The notes under the pieces: generated by a model
What the model saw: only the letters and a program-made list of their open reading frames with translations
Database searches by the model: none
Told to the model about the DNA's origin: nothing
Program-made: the position numbers and the translations under genes
NCBI GenBank assembly: GCA_903825675.1
Contig: CAIKBN010000085.1
Location: 1-7,905 of the forward strand
Origin: an uncultured archaeon
GTDB lineage: Archaea; Aenigmatarchaeota; Aenigmatarchaeia; GW2011-AR5
Direction of reading: 5' to 3'
Length of the DNA stretch: 7,905 nucleotides
In this document: positions 1 through 7,183 of the stretch, piece by piece
Position numbering within the stretch: the stretch's first letter is position 1
Layout of the letters: every line of letters starts with the position of its first letter

Positions 1-2868
1 GAAGAAGAACTTATTGAAAACGGAGAAGACCCGGATGACCCAGGTGGATACTTTATAATAAACGGCACTGAACGAGTTTTAGTAATGGTTGAAGAAGTTC
101 TTTCTAACCGTCCGATAATAGAGGTAAAGGGTGATATAGAAACAGCGAGAATAAACAGCGAATCCTCATCCTTTGTCCAAAGACACTTATTAGAAAGGAA
201 AGGCGGAATAATTACTGTATCATTTGCAAATCTAAAAAAACTGCCAGTAGTAATACTTTTAAGAGCCCTTGGTCTGAAAACAGATAAAGAAATTGTAGAA
301 GCAATATCAGCTAATGAGAACGAGATTCGGGAAATCTACTTCAATCTCTATGAATATGATATCAAATCAGAAGAGGATGCTAAGAACTTCATAGGCAATA
401 GGCTTAAAGTCCCGCAAAAAGAATATCGGGAAAAAAGAATAAACGATGTCCTTGACAAATATCTTTTACCACATCTGGGACAAGAAAAGAAAAACAGATC
501 TGAAAAAGCAATGTATCTGTCAAAGGTTATAAGAAAATTATTGCGCCTTGGTCTCGAAGAGATAAAGGAACAGGATATTGACCATTATGGAAATAAGCGT
601 TTGCGATCTGTTAGTGACTTCTTGGAAATACTTTTCCGCTCAATTCTTCTTGGCAAATACGGCCTTGTAAGCAGAATCATGTATTCTTATCAGAAATTGG
701 TCAAAAGAGGCAAGATGCCTTCAATTAAAAGTATTGTTGAAAGCGATTACCTGACCAAAAGAATAATTTCACACATGGCAACTGGACAGTGGGTTGGTGG
801 CAGAACAGGTGTTTCTCAGCGATTGGAAAGAACCAACATGATAAGAACCATCGCGCACCTGAGAAATGTTATATCCCCATTATCTTCAGCACAAGAACAC
901 TTCGAGGCAAGAGCCCTTCACGCAACACACTGGGGCAGGTTATGCGCAGAGGAAACACCAGAAGGAGTTAATATCGGTCTTAGAAAATATCTGGCCCTCA
1001 TGTCTGTTATATCAGACACAGCAAGCGAGAAGGATGTAAAATTAATAGAGGATATGATCAAAAAAGAGAGCGGCACTAACGCAGTATTTCTTGACGGTAG
1101 GGTAATAGGAACTATCAGCGATCCAGAGCAATTTGTGAAAAAGCTTAGAGAAAAAAGAAGAAGCGGCATGATATCACCTTATATTAATGTTGTATTGGTT
1201 CCGGAATTCGAGGAAATCCATATAAACGCAGACTCAGGCAGGTTGCAAAGATCATTGATAATAGTAGAAAACGGAAAATCTAAACTGACTGACAAACATA
1301 TAGAAAAGCTTGAAAAAAATGAAATGACATGGGACGACCTTATGAAACAGGGCATAGCAGAATATCTGGATGCAGAAGAAGAAAACAATGCGCTTGTTGC
1401 TTTGAAAGAAGAAGACCTAAACAAAAATCACACACATGTGGAAATTAATCCAGGTGTCATGCTTGGCTTATCTGCTTCTCTAGTACCATTTGCACCTTAC
1501 AACAGAGGCGATAGAGTAAACTTCGGTGCAAAGATGAGCGGACAGGCTCTTGGCATTTACGCTACCAATTTCATGCTGAGAACTGACACCAAGTCAGATA
1601 TACTTATTTCACCGCAGATTCCGCTTGTAAGTACAACAGTCAGCAAAGAACTTGATATTGACAAACATCCACAAGGCCAGAATATTGTAATAGCAATAAT
1701 GAGCTACAAAGGATACAACATGGAGGACGGCATTGTGTTCAACAAAGGCTCTGTCGAAAGAGGCCTTGGCAGGTCTGTATTTTTCAGGAATTACTCAACA
1801 GAAGAGAAAAAATATTGGGGCATTGAAAAAGATGAAATAAAAATACCTGACAAAAGCATTAGCGGTTACAGAGAAGAAGAAGCCTATGCCAATCTTGCAT
1901 CCGACGGTATAGTAAACAGGGAGATCACAGTCGAGTCCGGCGATGTATTAGTAGGTAAAATCTCACCCCTGCGTTTCTTTGGTCCTGTCGAAAGCTTTAT
2001 GGCAGAAACAGAAAACAGAAGAGAAACGTCTGAAACCATAAGATACGGAGAAGAGGGTGTAGTAGACAATGTCGTGTTAACTGAAACCATAAGTGGAAAT
2101 AGGCTGATAAAGATATGTGTAAGAAGCGAGAGAACACCAGAACTCGGAGACAAATTTGCATCAAGGCACGGCCAAAAAGGCGTTGTTGCACTTATAGTGC
2201 CAGAAGAAGATATGCCCTTCACATCAGGCGGTATAACCCCTGATGTGATAATGAACCCGCATGCCATCCCGTCAAGAATGACTATCGGCCAGCTACTGGA
2301 AATGATTGCAGCCAAGGTTTCATCCTTAGGTGGCGAGCCACTAGATGGTTCTGCTTTCAACAATATAAGCGAAGAAGACCTTAGGAGCGCACTTCTTAAA
2401 TTAGGCTTCAGGGACGATGGTAAAGAATGCTTATATGATGGTGTTACAGGAAAGAGATATGAAGCCAATATCATGATTGGTCCTTGCTATTATCAGAAGT
2501 TGCATCACATGGTTGCCAACAAGATACAGGCTCGTGCAAGAGGACCAGTCACACTATTAACCAAGCAGCCTACAGCAGGTCGTGTAAAGCAAGGCGGTTT
2601 AAGAGTAGGGGAAATGGAAAAGGACTGCATAATAGGACATGGAGCTGCTATACTGCTTAAAGAAAGATTTTCATCTGACAAATATAAAATACCTGTTTGC
2701 CAGAAATGCGGTCTGGTTGCCATAGATGACAAAATCAAAGGCAGAAAATACTGCCCCATGTGCAAGAAAAGCAAGATCGTAGATGTGGAAATAGCTTACG
2801 CCTTCAAGATCATGTTAGACGAACTAAAATGCATGGGTATCTATCCAAAAATAATCGCAGAGGAATAA
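1..2868 (+). CDS. rpoB: DNA-directed RNA polymerase subunit B (Rpo2), N-terminally truncated by the window edge
   Basis: Second-largest subunit of the cytosolic archaeal RNA polymerase; it forms half of the active-site cleft. The frame is open from base 1, where the codons before the first ATG (position 85) already read the family motif GGYFIINGTERV, so that ATG is internal and roughly 150-170 N-terminal residues lie outside the window. 955 residues are visible. Landmarks in window numbering: HATHWGRLCAEETPEG, an unsplit B (no B'/B'' break); NRGDR at 501-505, with Arg505 matching the NTP-contacting Arg766 of yeast Rpb2; GYNMEDG at 571-577 with the conserved Glu-Asp pair; GDKFASRHGQKG with Lys718 and Lys726 matching Rpb2 Lys979/Lys987; and a C-terminal zinc ribbon C900-x2-C903-x14-C918-x2-C921. 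Oddities: the usual (D/E)HNQSPR block reads PYNRGDR, and MGKQ reads MSGQ. The stop lies three bases before the next ATG, indicating an operon. Identity is certain. Confidence 0.98.
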   Translation, partial: EEELIENGEDPDDPGGYFIINGTERVLVMVEEVLSNRPIIEVKGDIETARINSESSSFVQRHLLERKGGIITVSFANLKKLPVVILLRALGLKTDKEIVEAISANENEIREIYFNLYEYDIKSEEDAKNFIGNRLKVPQKEYREKRINDVLDKYLLPHLGQEKKNRSEKAMYLSKVIRKLLRLGLEEIKEQDIDHYGNKRLRSVSDFLEILFRSILLGKYGLVSRIMYSYQKLVKRGKMPSIKSIVESDYLTKRIISHMATGQWVGGRTGVSQRLERTNMIRTIAHLRNVISPLSSAQEHFEARALHATHWGRLCAEETPEGVNIGLRKYLALMSVISDTASEKDVKLIEDMIKKESGTNAVFLDGRVIGTISDPEQFVKKLREKRRSGMISPYINVVLVPEFEEIHINADSGRLQRSLIIVENGKSKLTDKHIEKLEKNEMTWDDLMKQGIAEYLDAEEENNALVALKEEDLNKNHTHVEINPGVMLGLSASLVPFAPYNRGDRVNFGAKMSGQALGIYATNFMLRTDTKSDILISPQIPLVSTTVSKELDIDKHPQGQNIVIAIMSYKGYNMEDGIVFNKGSVERGLGRSVFFRNYSTEEKKYWGIEKDEIKIPDKSISGYREEEAYANLASDGIVNREITVESGDVLVGKISPLRFFGPVESFMAETENRRETSETIRYGEEGVVDNVVLTETISGNRLIKICVRSERTPELGDKFASRHGQKGVVALIVPEEDMPFTSGGITPDVIMNPHAIPSRMTIGQLLEMIAAKVSSLGGEPLDGSAFNNISEEDLRSALLKLGFRDDGKECLYDGVTGKRYEANIMIGPCYYQKLHHMVANKIQARARGPVTLLTKQPTAGRVKQGGLRVGEMEKDCIIGHGAAILLKERFSSDKYKIPVCQKCGLVAIDDKIKGRKYCPMCKKSKIVDVEIAYAFKIMLDELKCMGIYPKIIAEE
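2860..2863 (+). promoter_or_regulatory. Probable ribosome binding site (GAGG) for the 101-residue orphan gene
   Basis: GAGG sits in the last codons of rpoB, eight bases before the ATG at 2872. It supports translation of the orphan from that ATG by ribosomes finishing rpoB. The match is short, so confidence is moderate. Confidence 0.45.
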
Positions 2869-2871
2869 ATT

Positions 2872-3177
2872 ATGGCAGAAGCAATATCATATTTTGTCGC
2901 AGAAAATAGTGATGTAAAAAAGTTTCTTAGGAAACCAGACCGTTATGTGGTTGTTAATGAAAATAGCAGAAGAAATACATATGAATTTCTATTAGATAGT
3001 TGTAAAGTTCATATAGATAAGGCTAAAAACAGTCTGATTGGTTTTATTTTTGCTAAATCCGATTATGGAGATGAAAAAGCAACTGAAGCTGTAATAAATG
3101 ATTTCTTCAGCATAACAGAAGCTGTTAGAATAAGGAGAGGAATTAATTCGGATACCTTTGCTAATGTAAGATGGTGA
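2872..3177 (+). CDS. Hypothetical protein, 101 residues, between rpoB and rpoA1
   Basis: I do not recognise this protein and assign no function. It starts three bases after the rpoB stop and ends six bases before rpoA1, filling the junction exactly, with a GAGG ribosome binding site upstream and the rpoA1 ribosome binding site overlapping its stop codon. By eye it is a soluble alpha/beta protein: an N-terminal helix (about 2-22), a strand (YVVVN, 25-29), a middle segment with its single Cys, a hydrophobic strand (SLIGFIFAK), then an amphipathic helix (DEKATEAVINDFFSITEAVRIRRG) and a short tail ending in Trp. No signal peptide, membrane segment, Cys pairs or nucleotide-binding loop is visible. 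Base and codon use differ from its neighbours: about 31% G+C over 2881-3180, with Asn 7 AAT to 1 AAC, Asp 7 GAT to 1 GAC and Tyr 4 TAT to 0 TAC. It does not resemble RpoH, K, N, P, L, D, E or F. A lineage-specific polymerase-associated factor or an acquired gene are both possible. Confidence 0.8.
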   Translation: MAEAISYFVAENSDVKKFLRKPDRYVVVNENSRRNTYEFLLDSCKVHIDKAKNSLIGFIFAKSDYGDEKATEAVINDFFSITEAVRIRRGINSDTFANVRW

Positions 3178-3178
3178 T
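3173..3178 (+). promoter_or_regulatory. Ribosome binding site (GGTGAT) of rpoA1, overlapping the preceding stop codon
   Basis: GGTGAT matches the anti-Shine-Dalgarno end of archaeal 16S rRNA and lies five bases before the rpoA1 ATG at 3184. Its TGA is also the stop codon of the orphan gene, so ribosomes terminating there occupy the rpoA1 initiation site, which suggests translational coupling. Confidence 0.75.
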
Positions 3179-3183
3179 TAATC

Positions 3184-5697
3184 ATGCCAGTCAAAGCAAT
3201 TGAATTCAAATTTTTGTCGCCAAAGATGATAAAAGAGATGGCTGCAATTAAAATAGAGCATGCAGAACTCTATGACCCGGACGGTTATCCAATAGACGGC
3301 GGTCTTTGCGACCTGCACTTAGGCATTGTTGATCCAGGCCTTCGCTGCAGGACATGCGGAGGCACAATTGGCCAGTGCCTTGGCCACTTTGGTTACTTAG
3401 AGCTAACCAAGCCTGTTATCCATCCGCTCTACAGCAAAAAGCTTTATATGCTTCTCATGGCAACATGCAAAAACTGCTCAAAGCTATTAGCTAAGACAGA
3501 AGATATCAAGAAGATGGGCAATCCATTAGTAGAGCTCTACAAGAAAAAAGTAAAAACTTGTCCGCATTGCGGAGAAAAGCAGAAAGGCCTGACCTTCCAG
3601 AAACCAACCTCCTTCAGGGAAGGTAGCATCGAATTAACAGCAGAAGAAGTGCGACAAAGACTGGAAAAAATAACTGACGAGGATATAGAACTTCTAAAAG
3701 TAAAAGGCGGCAGGCCTGAATGGTTCATATTTACAATCTTGCCTGTACCGCCTGTAACAGTACGGCCATCCATAACCTTAGAAACAGGTGAAAGAAGCGA
3801 GGATGATTTAACGCACAAGCTTGTGGATGTAGTAAGAATAAACGAAAGGCTGAGAAAAAACCTTGAGTTAGGCGCGCCTGACTTTATAATAGCTGATATA
3901 TGGGAACTCTTGCAATATCATGTATCTACCTTAATAAGCAATGAGATATCAAACATTCCGCCAGCAAGGCACAGAAGCGGAAGAGCCCTTAAAACCATAG
4001 TGCAAAGGTTGAGCAAAAAAGAAGGAAGATTCCGTGGTAACTTAAGCGGTAAAAGAGTCAACTTCTCTGCAAGAACAGTCATATCACCTGACCCCATGCT
4101 ATCCATTAGCGAAGTAGGTGTGCCGCTGGAAATTGCCAAAGAACTTACTATCCCTGTAAGGGTTAACAAGAAGAATCTAGCTGAATTGAAAAATATTGCG
4201 ATGAATGGTCCTAACACACACCCAGGCGCTAATTATATCTGCAGACCAGATGGTATTAGAAAAAAAATTACAGACGAAAACAAGAAAGATATTGTCAATG
4301 AGCTAGATGCTGGTTATACAGTTGAAAGGCATCTGATGGACAATGATATAACCATATTGAACAGGCAGCCATCACTGCACAGAATGAGCATGATGGCGCA
4401 CAAGGCGAGAATAATGCCATACAAGACCTTTAGAATAAATTTAGCTGTAACCATACCATACAACGCAGATTTTGATGGAGATGAAATGAACATGCATATA
4501 CCTCAAACAGAGGAAGCCCAGACAGAAGCAGAGATGCTGATGAAAGTTGAAAATCATATACGTTCACCAAGATACGGGCTGCCAATAATAGCATGCAAAC
4601 ATGACCATATAACAGGATGCTATTTACTGACCAAAGCTGAAACAAAAATTTCCAGAAAAGAAGCAAGTGAACTCCTGTTCGCTGTTGGTATAGAAGATTT
4701 TGAAGTAAAAGACGAGTACAGCGGCAAGGATATATTCAGTATGCTATTACCAGATGATTTGAGTATCAGCTTCAAATCATCAGTATGTAGAGGCTGCAAG
4801 AAATGTGAAAAGGAAAAATGCCCCTATGACGAATATGTTGTTATCAAAGACGGCAAGCTAAAGAAAGGCATTATAGATGAAAATGCCTTAGGCGAAAAGA
4901 AAGGCAAACTTATAGATGTTATAGACAGAAGATATACACCGGAAATTACAAGAAAATTTATTGATAATGCTTCTAGATTAGCTCTGTTAGTTATTTCAAA
5001 AAAAGGTTTCAGTATTTCAATAGACGATGAAGATATAAGCGAAAAAGCAAAGAGAAGAATAGAAAAATTGCTTGAAGACTATAACGAAAATGTAAAAAAA
5101 CTTATAAGTGATTTCAGGAGCGGTAGGCTAGAAGAAATATTAGGTCTATCACAAGAGATGACCTTGGAAAACAGGATATTAAGATTTGGTGGCGAAGCCT
5201 CCAATGAAGCCAATAAAATTATAAAAGAGGACCTTCCGCTGAATTCAGCAGTAATAATGGCAAGAGCAGGAGCCAGGGGCTCTTATGTAAACCTGACACA
5301 GATGTGCGGGTTTGTAGGTCAGGAAGCATTAGAAGGAGAAAGAATACACAGAGGGTTTATTAACAGGACCTTATCACATTTTGCTGTAGGGGACTTGGGT
5401 CTGAAGTCTCGTGGCTTCGTCAGCCATTCATATAAGCATGGCCTTGATCCGTTTGAATTCTTCTTTGATGCGATGAACAGCAGGGAAAATCTCATGGACA
5501 AGTCACTGCACACGCGTCACTCTGGTTACATGGAAAGAAGGCTTGTGAATGCATTGCAGGACCTGAAGGTTGCCTATGACGGCACTGTAAGAGATAGCAA
5601 AGGCCGTATAGTCCAGTTCACAGCCGGGGAAGACGGCATAGATCCTGCCAAGAGTGATGCCGGAAAAGTCAAGCTTCAAAATATAATCGGTGAATAG
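3184..5697 (+). CDS. rpoA1: DNA-directed RNA polymerase subunit A' (Rpo1 N-terminal part)
   Basis: N-terminal two-thirds of the largest polymerase subunit, carrying the catalytic metal site in the cytosolic core enzyme. 837 residues, slightly shorter than typical archaeal A'. In order: clamp zinc site C55-x2-C58-x6-C65-x2-H68; second zinc site C95-x2-C98 with C126-x2-C129; [27 protein letters not shown]; the Mg-binding loop [12 protein letters not shown] at 427-438, with catalytic Asp429, Asp431 and Asp433 all present; an extra Cys cluster C535-x2-C538-x2-C541-x4-C546; [12 protein letters not shown]; the bridge helix at about 753-794; and a C-terminus ending after GEDGIDP, the usual A'/A'' split point. 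Oddity: the bridge-helix core, normally DTAVRTSQSGY in archaea, reads [11 protein letters not shown] (772-782). The start is fixed by a GGTGAT site five bases upstream. The gene is in an operon with rpoB and rpoA2. Identity is certain; the catalytic consequence of the bridge-helix changes is inference. Confidence 0.98.
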   Translation: MPVKAIEFKFLSPKMIKEMAAIKIEHAELYDPDGYPIDGGLCDLHLGIVDPGLRCRTCGGTIGQCLGHFGYLELTKPVIHPLYSKKLYMLLMATCKNCSKLLAKTEDIKKMGNPLVELYKKKVKTCPHCGEKQKGLTFQKPTSFREGSIELTAEEVRQRLEKITDEDIELLKVKGGRPEWFIFTILPVPPVTVRPSITLETGERSEDDLTHKLVDVVRINERLRKNLELGAPDFIIADIWELLQYHVSTLISNEISNIPPARHRSGRALKTIVQRLSKKEGRFRGNLSGKRVNFSARTVISPDPMLSISEVGVPLEIAKELTIPVRVNKKNLAELKNIAMNGPNTHPGANYICRPDGIRKKITDENKKDIVNELDAGYTVERHLMDNDITILNRQPSLHRMSMMAHKARIMPYKTFRINLAVTIPYNADFDGDEMNMHIPQTEEAQTEAEMLMKVENHIRSPRYGLPIIACKHDHITGCYLLTKAETKISRKEASELLFAVGIEDFEVKDEYSGKDIFSMLLPDDLSISFKSSVCRGCKKCEKEKCPYDEYVVIKDGKLKKGIIDENALGEKKGKLIDVIDRRYTPEITRKFIDNASRLALLVISKKGFSISIDDEDISEKAKRRIEKLLEDYNENVKKLISDFRSGRLEEILGLSQEMTLENRILRFGGEASNEANKIIKEDLPLNSAVIMARAGARGSYVNLTQMCGFVGQEALEGERIHRGFINRTLSHFAVGDLGLKSRGFVSHSYKHGLDPFEFFFDAMNSRENLMDKSLHTRHSGYMERRLVNALQDLKVAYDGTVRDSKGRIVQFTAGEDGIDPAKSDAGKVKLQNIIGE
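5689..5693 (+). promoter_or_regulatory. Ribosome binding site (GGTGA) of rpoA2, deciding its start
   Basis: GGTGA lies five bases before the ATG at 5699, the same spacing as at rpoA1. An in-frame GTG at 5690 is part of this site and has no ribosome binding site of its own, so the ATG at 5699 is the preferred start. The site lies just before the rpoA1 stop (5695-5697), so A' and A'' synthesis is probably coupled. Confidence 0.7.
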
Positions 5698-5698
5698 A

Positions 5699-6814
5699 AT
5701 GATACCAAGCAATGTATTGAAACAATTCGAGGAATATTGCGAAAAGCATAATATTTCTGCCAAGGAAAAAGAGGAAAAATTGAAGCTGTTGGAAAAAATG
5801 ATAATTAAATATAACTATGAGCCAGGTGAAGCTGTAGGCATAATAGCTGCCCAGAGCATATCAGAGCCTGCCACACAAATGACCATGCGTTCTTACACCC
5901 TTGCGTCACAGAGCGACAGGCTGAGCAAAGTCACTCAGGGTCTGCCACGCCTCATAGAAATATTCGATGCGAGAAAAACCTTTGAAAAGAACATGCATAT
6001 CTACCTAAAGCCAGAATACAACGACAAGGAAAATGCAAAAGAAATAGCTAATAATATAAAAGCCTTGAAAATATCAGATGTAATAAAAAGCGATAGCATA
6101 GATCTTGTTAACATGAGACTAGAACTAGAGCTTGAAAGGGAGAGCGATAAAAGTAAAATAGTAGACCTTGTTAATAAATACTTTAAGGGCTCTGAAATTT
6201 CGTTTAGAGAAAAGAAGGTCTTTATTAAAACTAAAAAAGACGATATAAAGAACCTGAGAAAAATAAAAAACAAATTGCTTGATCTGCACATAGCTGGAAT
6301 ACAGGGAATAGAAAATGTGGTTGTTATCCGAGAAGAAAATGACTGGGTAATACAAACAGCTGGAACCAACCTGAAAAAAGTAATAGAGCTGAAGGAAGTT
6401 GACATAAGAAGAATCAAAACTAATGATGTTCATCAAACCTTTGAGGTAATGGGAATAGAAGCAGCCAGAAAAGTAATCCTGCAGGAGTCCATGGAAACCC
6501 TAGAAGAACAAGGCCTTGATGTTGATGTCAGACATCTCATGCTTTTGGCAGATATGATGACCTTTGACGGGGGCGTCAAAGCCATAGGCAGATACGGCGT
6601 ATCAGGAAAAAAAACATCTGTTCTGGCAAGAGCCAATTTTGAGGAAACAAAAAAGCACCTTGTCAATGCATCATTTTACGGGGAAGTAGACAAACTGGAA
6701 GGTATAATAGAAAATATTTTGATAGGTCAGATAGCGCCAATTGGCACAGGCATGGTTGAACTTGGCATAGACCTAAGTAAAATGAAACCTAGAGCAGAAA
6801 AAGAAAAGGAGTAG
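5699..6814 (+). CDS. rpoA2: DNA-directed RNA polymerase subunit A'' (Rpo1 C-terminal part)
   Basis: C-terminal third of the largest polymerase subunit; it supplies the trigger loop, which closes over the incoming nucleotide, plus the jaw and C-terminal clamp. 371 residues from the ATG at 5699, about the family size; an in-frame GTG at 5690 would add three. A charged N-terminal helix leads into [17 protein letters not shown] (41-57) and the trigger loop, followed by the conserved [13 protein letters not shown] (81-93). Near the C-terminus are [15 protein letters not shown] and the [10 protein letters not shown] segment typical of archaeal A''. The trigger loop is abnormal. Archaeal polymerases usually read MTMRTFHYAGV, with His equivalent to yeast Rpb1 His1085; here 61-70 reads [10 protein letters not shown], so Thr67 takes the His position. 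The first Gly of IGEP is Ser55, and the stretch between MTMR and GLPRL is 16 residues rather than 14. The frame is intact and flanking motifs are normal, so a sequencing error is unlikely. Identity is certain; the mechanistic effect is inference. Confidence 0.97.
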   Translation: MIPSNVLKQFEEYCEKHNISAKEKEEKLKLLEKMIIKYNYEPGEAVGIIAAQSISEPATQMTMRSYTLASQSDRLSKVTQGLPRLIEIFDARKTFEKNMHIYLKPEYNDKENAKEIANNIKALKISDVIKSDSIDLVNMRLELELERESDKSKIVDLVNKYFKGSEISFREKKVFIKTKKDDIKNLRKIKNKLLDLHIAGIQGIENVVVIREENDWVIQTAGTNLKKVIELKEVDIRRIKTNDVHQTFEVMGIEAARKVILQESMETLEEQGLDVDVRHLMLLADMMTFDGGVKAIGRYGVSGKKTSVLARANFEETKKHLVNASFYGEVDKLEGIIENILIGQIAPIGTGMVELGIDLSKMKPRAEKEKE

Positions 6815-6845
6815 ACCTATAAATATCTTCTTATAATTATATTGA

Positions 6846-6851
6846 TTTATA
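6846..6851 (+). promoter_or_regulatory. Candidate TATA box (TTTATA) for a leaderless rpl30e-nusA transcript
   Basis: The 63 bases between the rpoA2 stop and the rpl30e ATG are strongly AT-rich and hold TATA-like words, including CTATAAATA near 6817 and TTTATA at 6846-6851. The latter is centred about 29 bases before the ATG at 6878, roughly the archaeal TATA-to-start distance if transcription begins at or near the ATG. The lack of a clear Shine-Dalgarno before that ATG fits a leaderless mRNA. Such words occur by chance in AT-rich DNA, so this is tentative. Confidence 0.35.
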
Positions 6852-6877
6852 CGATATTCAGAAAGAGCAGCGATAAT

Positions 6878-7108
6878 ATGACAACTGAAACCCATAGTGA
6901 AGCAGTAATAGGGCCAAGAGAAATAGCTAAAAATATAAAAAAGGGTGCTGTTAAAAAAATAGTAGTAGCCAATAATTGCCCAGAATATCTGCTCGATGAA
7001 ATAAAAAAATTCAAGGTAAAAATCGTTACCTTTGATGGTGACCAGCAACAGCTCGGAACCAGGCTTGGAAAGCCCTTCCCGGTAACAATGGCAGGATATC
7101 CAGAATAA
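6878..7108 (+). CDS. rpl30e: Ribosomal protein L30e-like (eL30, L7Ae/L30e superfamily), short form
   Basis: RNA-binding protein of the large ribosomal subunit, L7Ae/L30e fold, which recognises kink-turn-type RNA. The family core is readable: AVIGPREIAKNIKKG (9-23), the strand KKIVVANNCPE (26-36), and LGTRLGKPFPV (59-69), equivalent to the conserved LGTLLGKPF segment. Position between rpoA2 and nusA is the standard archaeal place for rpl30e. At 76 residues it is shorter than the roughly 95-105 usual for L30e: the first helix is reduced and the C-terminus stops soon after GKPFPV. An in-frame TTG at 6842 would add 12 residues resembling part of the missing helix, but it lacks a ribosome binding site and would run through the TATA-like stretch, so the ATG at 6878 is preferred. 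A generic L7Ae-family protein is the alternative; synteny favours L30e. Confidence 0.85.
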   Translation: MTTETHSEAVIGPREIAKNIKKGAVKKIVVANNCPEYLLDEIKKFKVKIVTFDGDQQQLGTRLGKPFPVTMAGYPE

Positions 7109-7171
7109 GTGATTGTGCATGAGATATACATTACATCTATCAAAGGCTCAATTCAAAACAGAAATTTATAA

Positions 7172-7175
7172 GGTG
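7172..7175 (+). promoter_or_regulatory. Ribosome binding site (GGTG) of nusA
   Basis: GGTG lies eight bases before the GTG at 7184 but only two before the upstream in-frame TTG at 7178. The spacing favours GTG 7184 as the start. Confidence 0.5.
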
Positions 7176-7183
7176 TTTTGAAA

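Noticed and set aside
85..87. First ATG of the rpoB frame as the gene start
   Set aside because: Codons from base 1 already encode the conserved GGYFIINGTERV motif, so the gene begins upstream of the window.
1884..2474. 196-codon open frame on the - strand opposite rpoB
   Set aside because: It lies wholly opposite strongly conserved rpoB motifs, its product looks like an antisense shadow rich in Ser and Leu, and it has no recognisable domain.
5690..5692. GTG as the rpoA2 start
   Set aside because: It is part of the GGTGA ribosome binding site serving the ATG at 5699 and has no site of its own.
6001..6417. 138-codon open frame on the - strand opposite rpoA2
   Set aside because: A Ser/Leu/Phe-rich shadow of the Lys/Glu-rich coding strand, with no supporting signals.
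7165..7170. TTTATA before nusA as a TATA box
   Set aside because: A transcript starting 25-30 bases downstream would begin inside the gene, after the GTG start.
7178..7180. TTG as the nusA start
   Set aside because: It lies only two bases after GGTG, too close; the GTG at 7184 has workable spacing.
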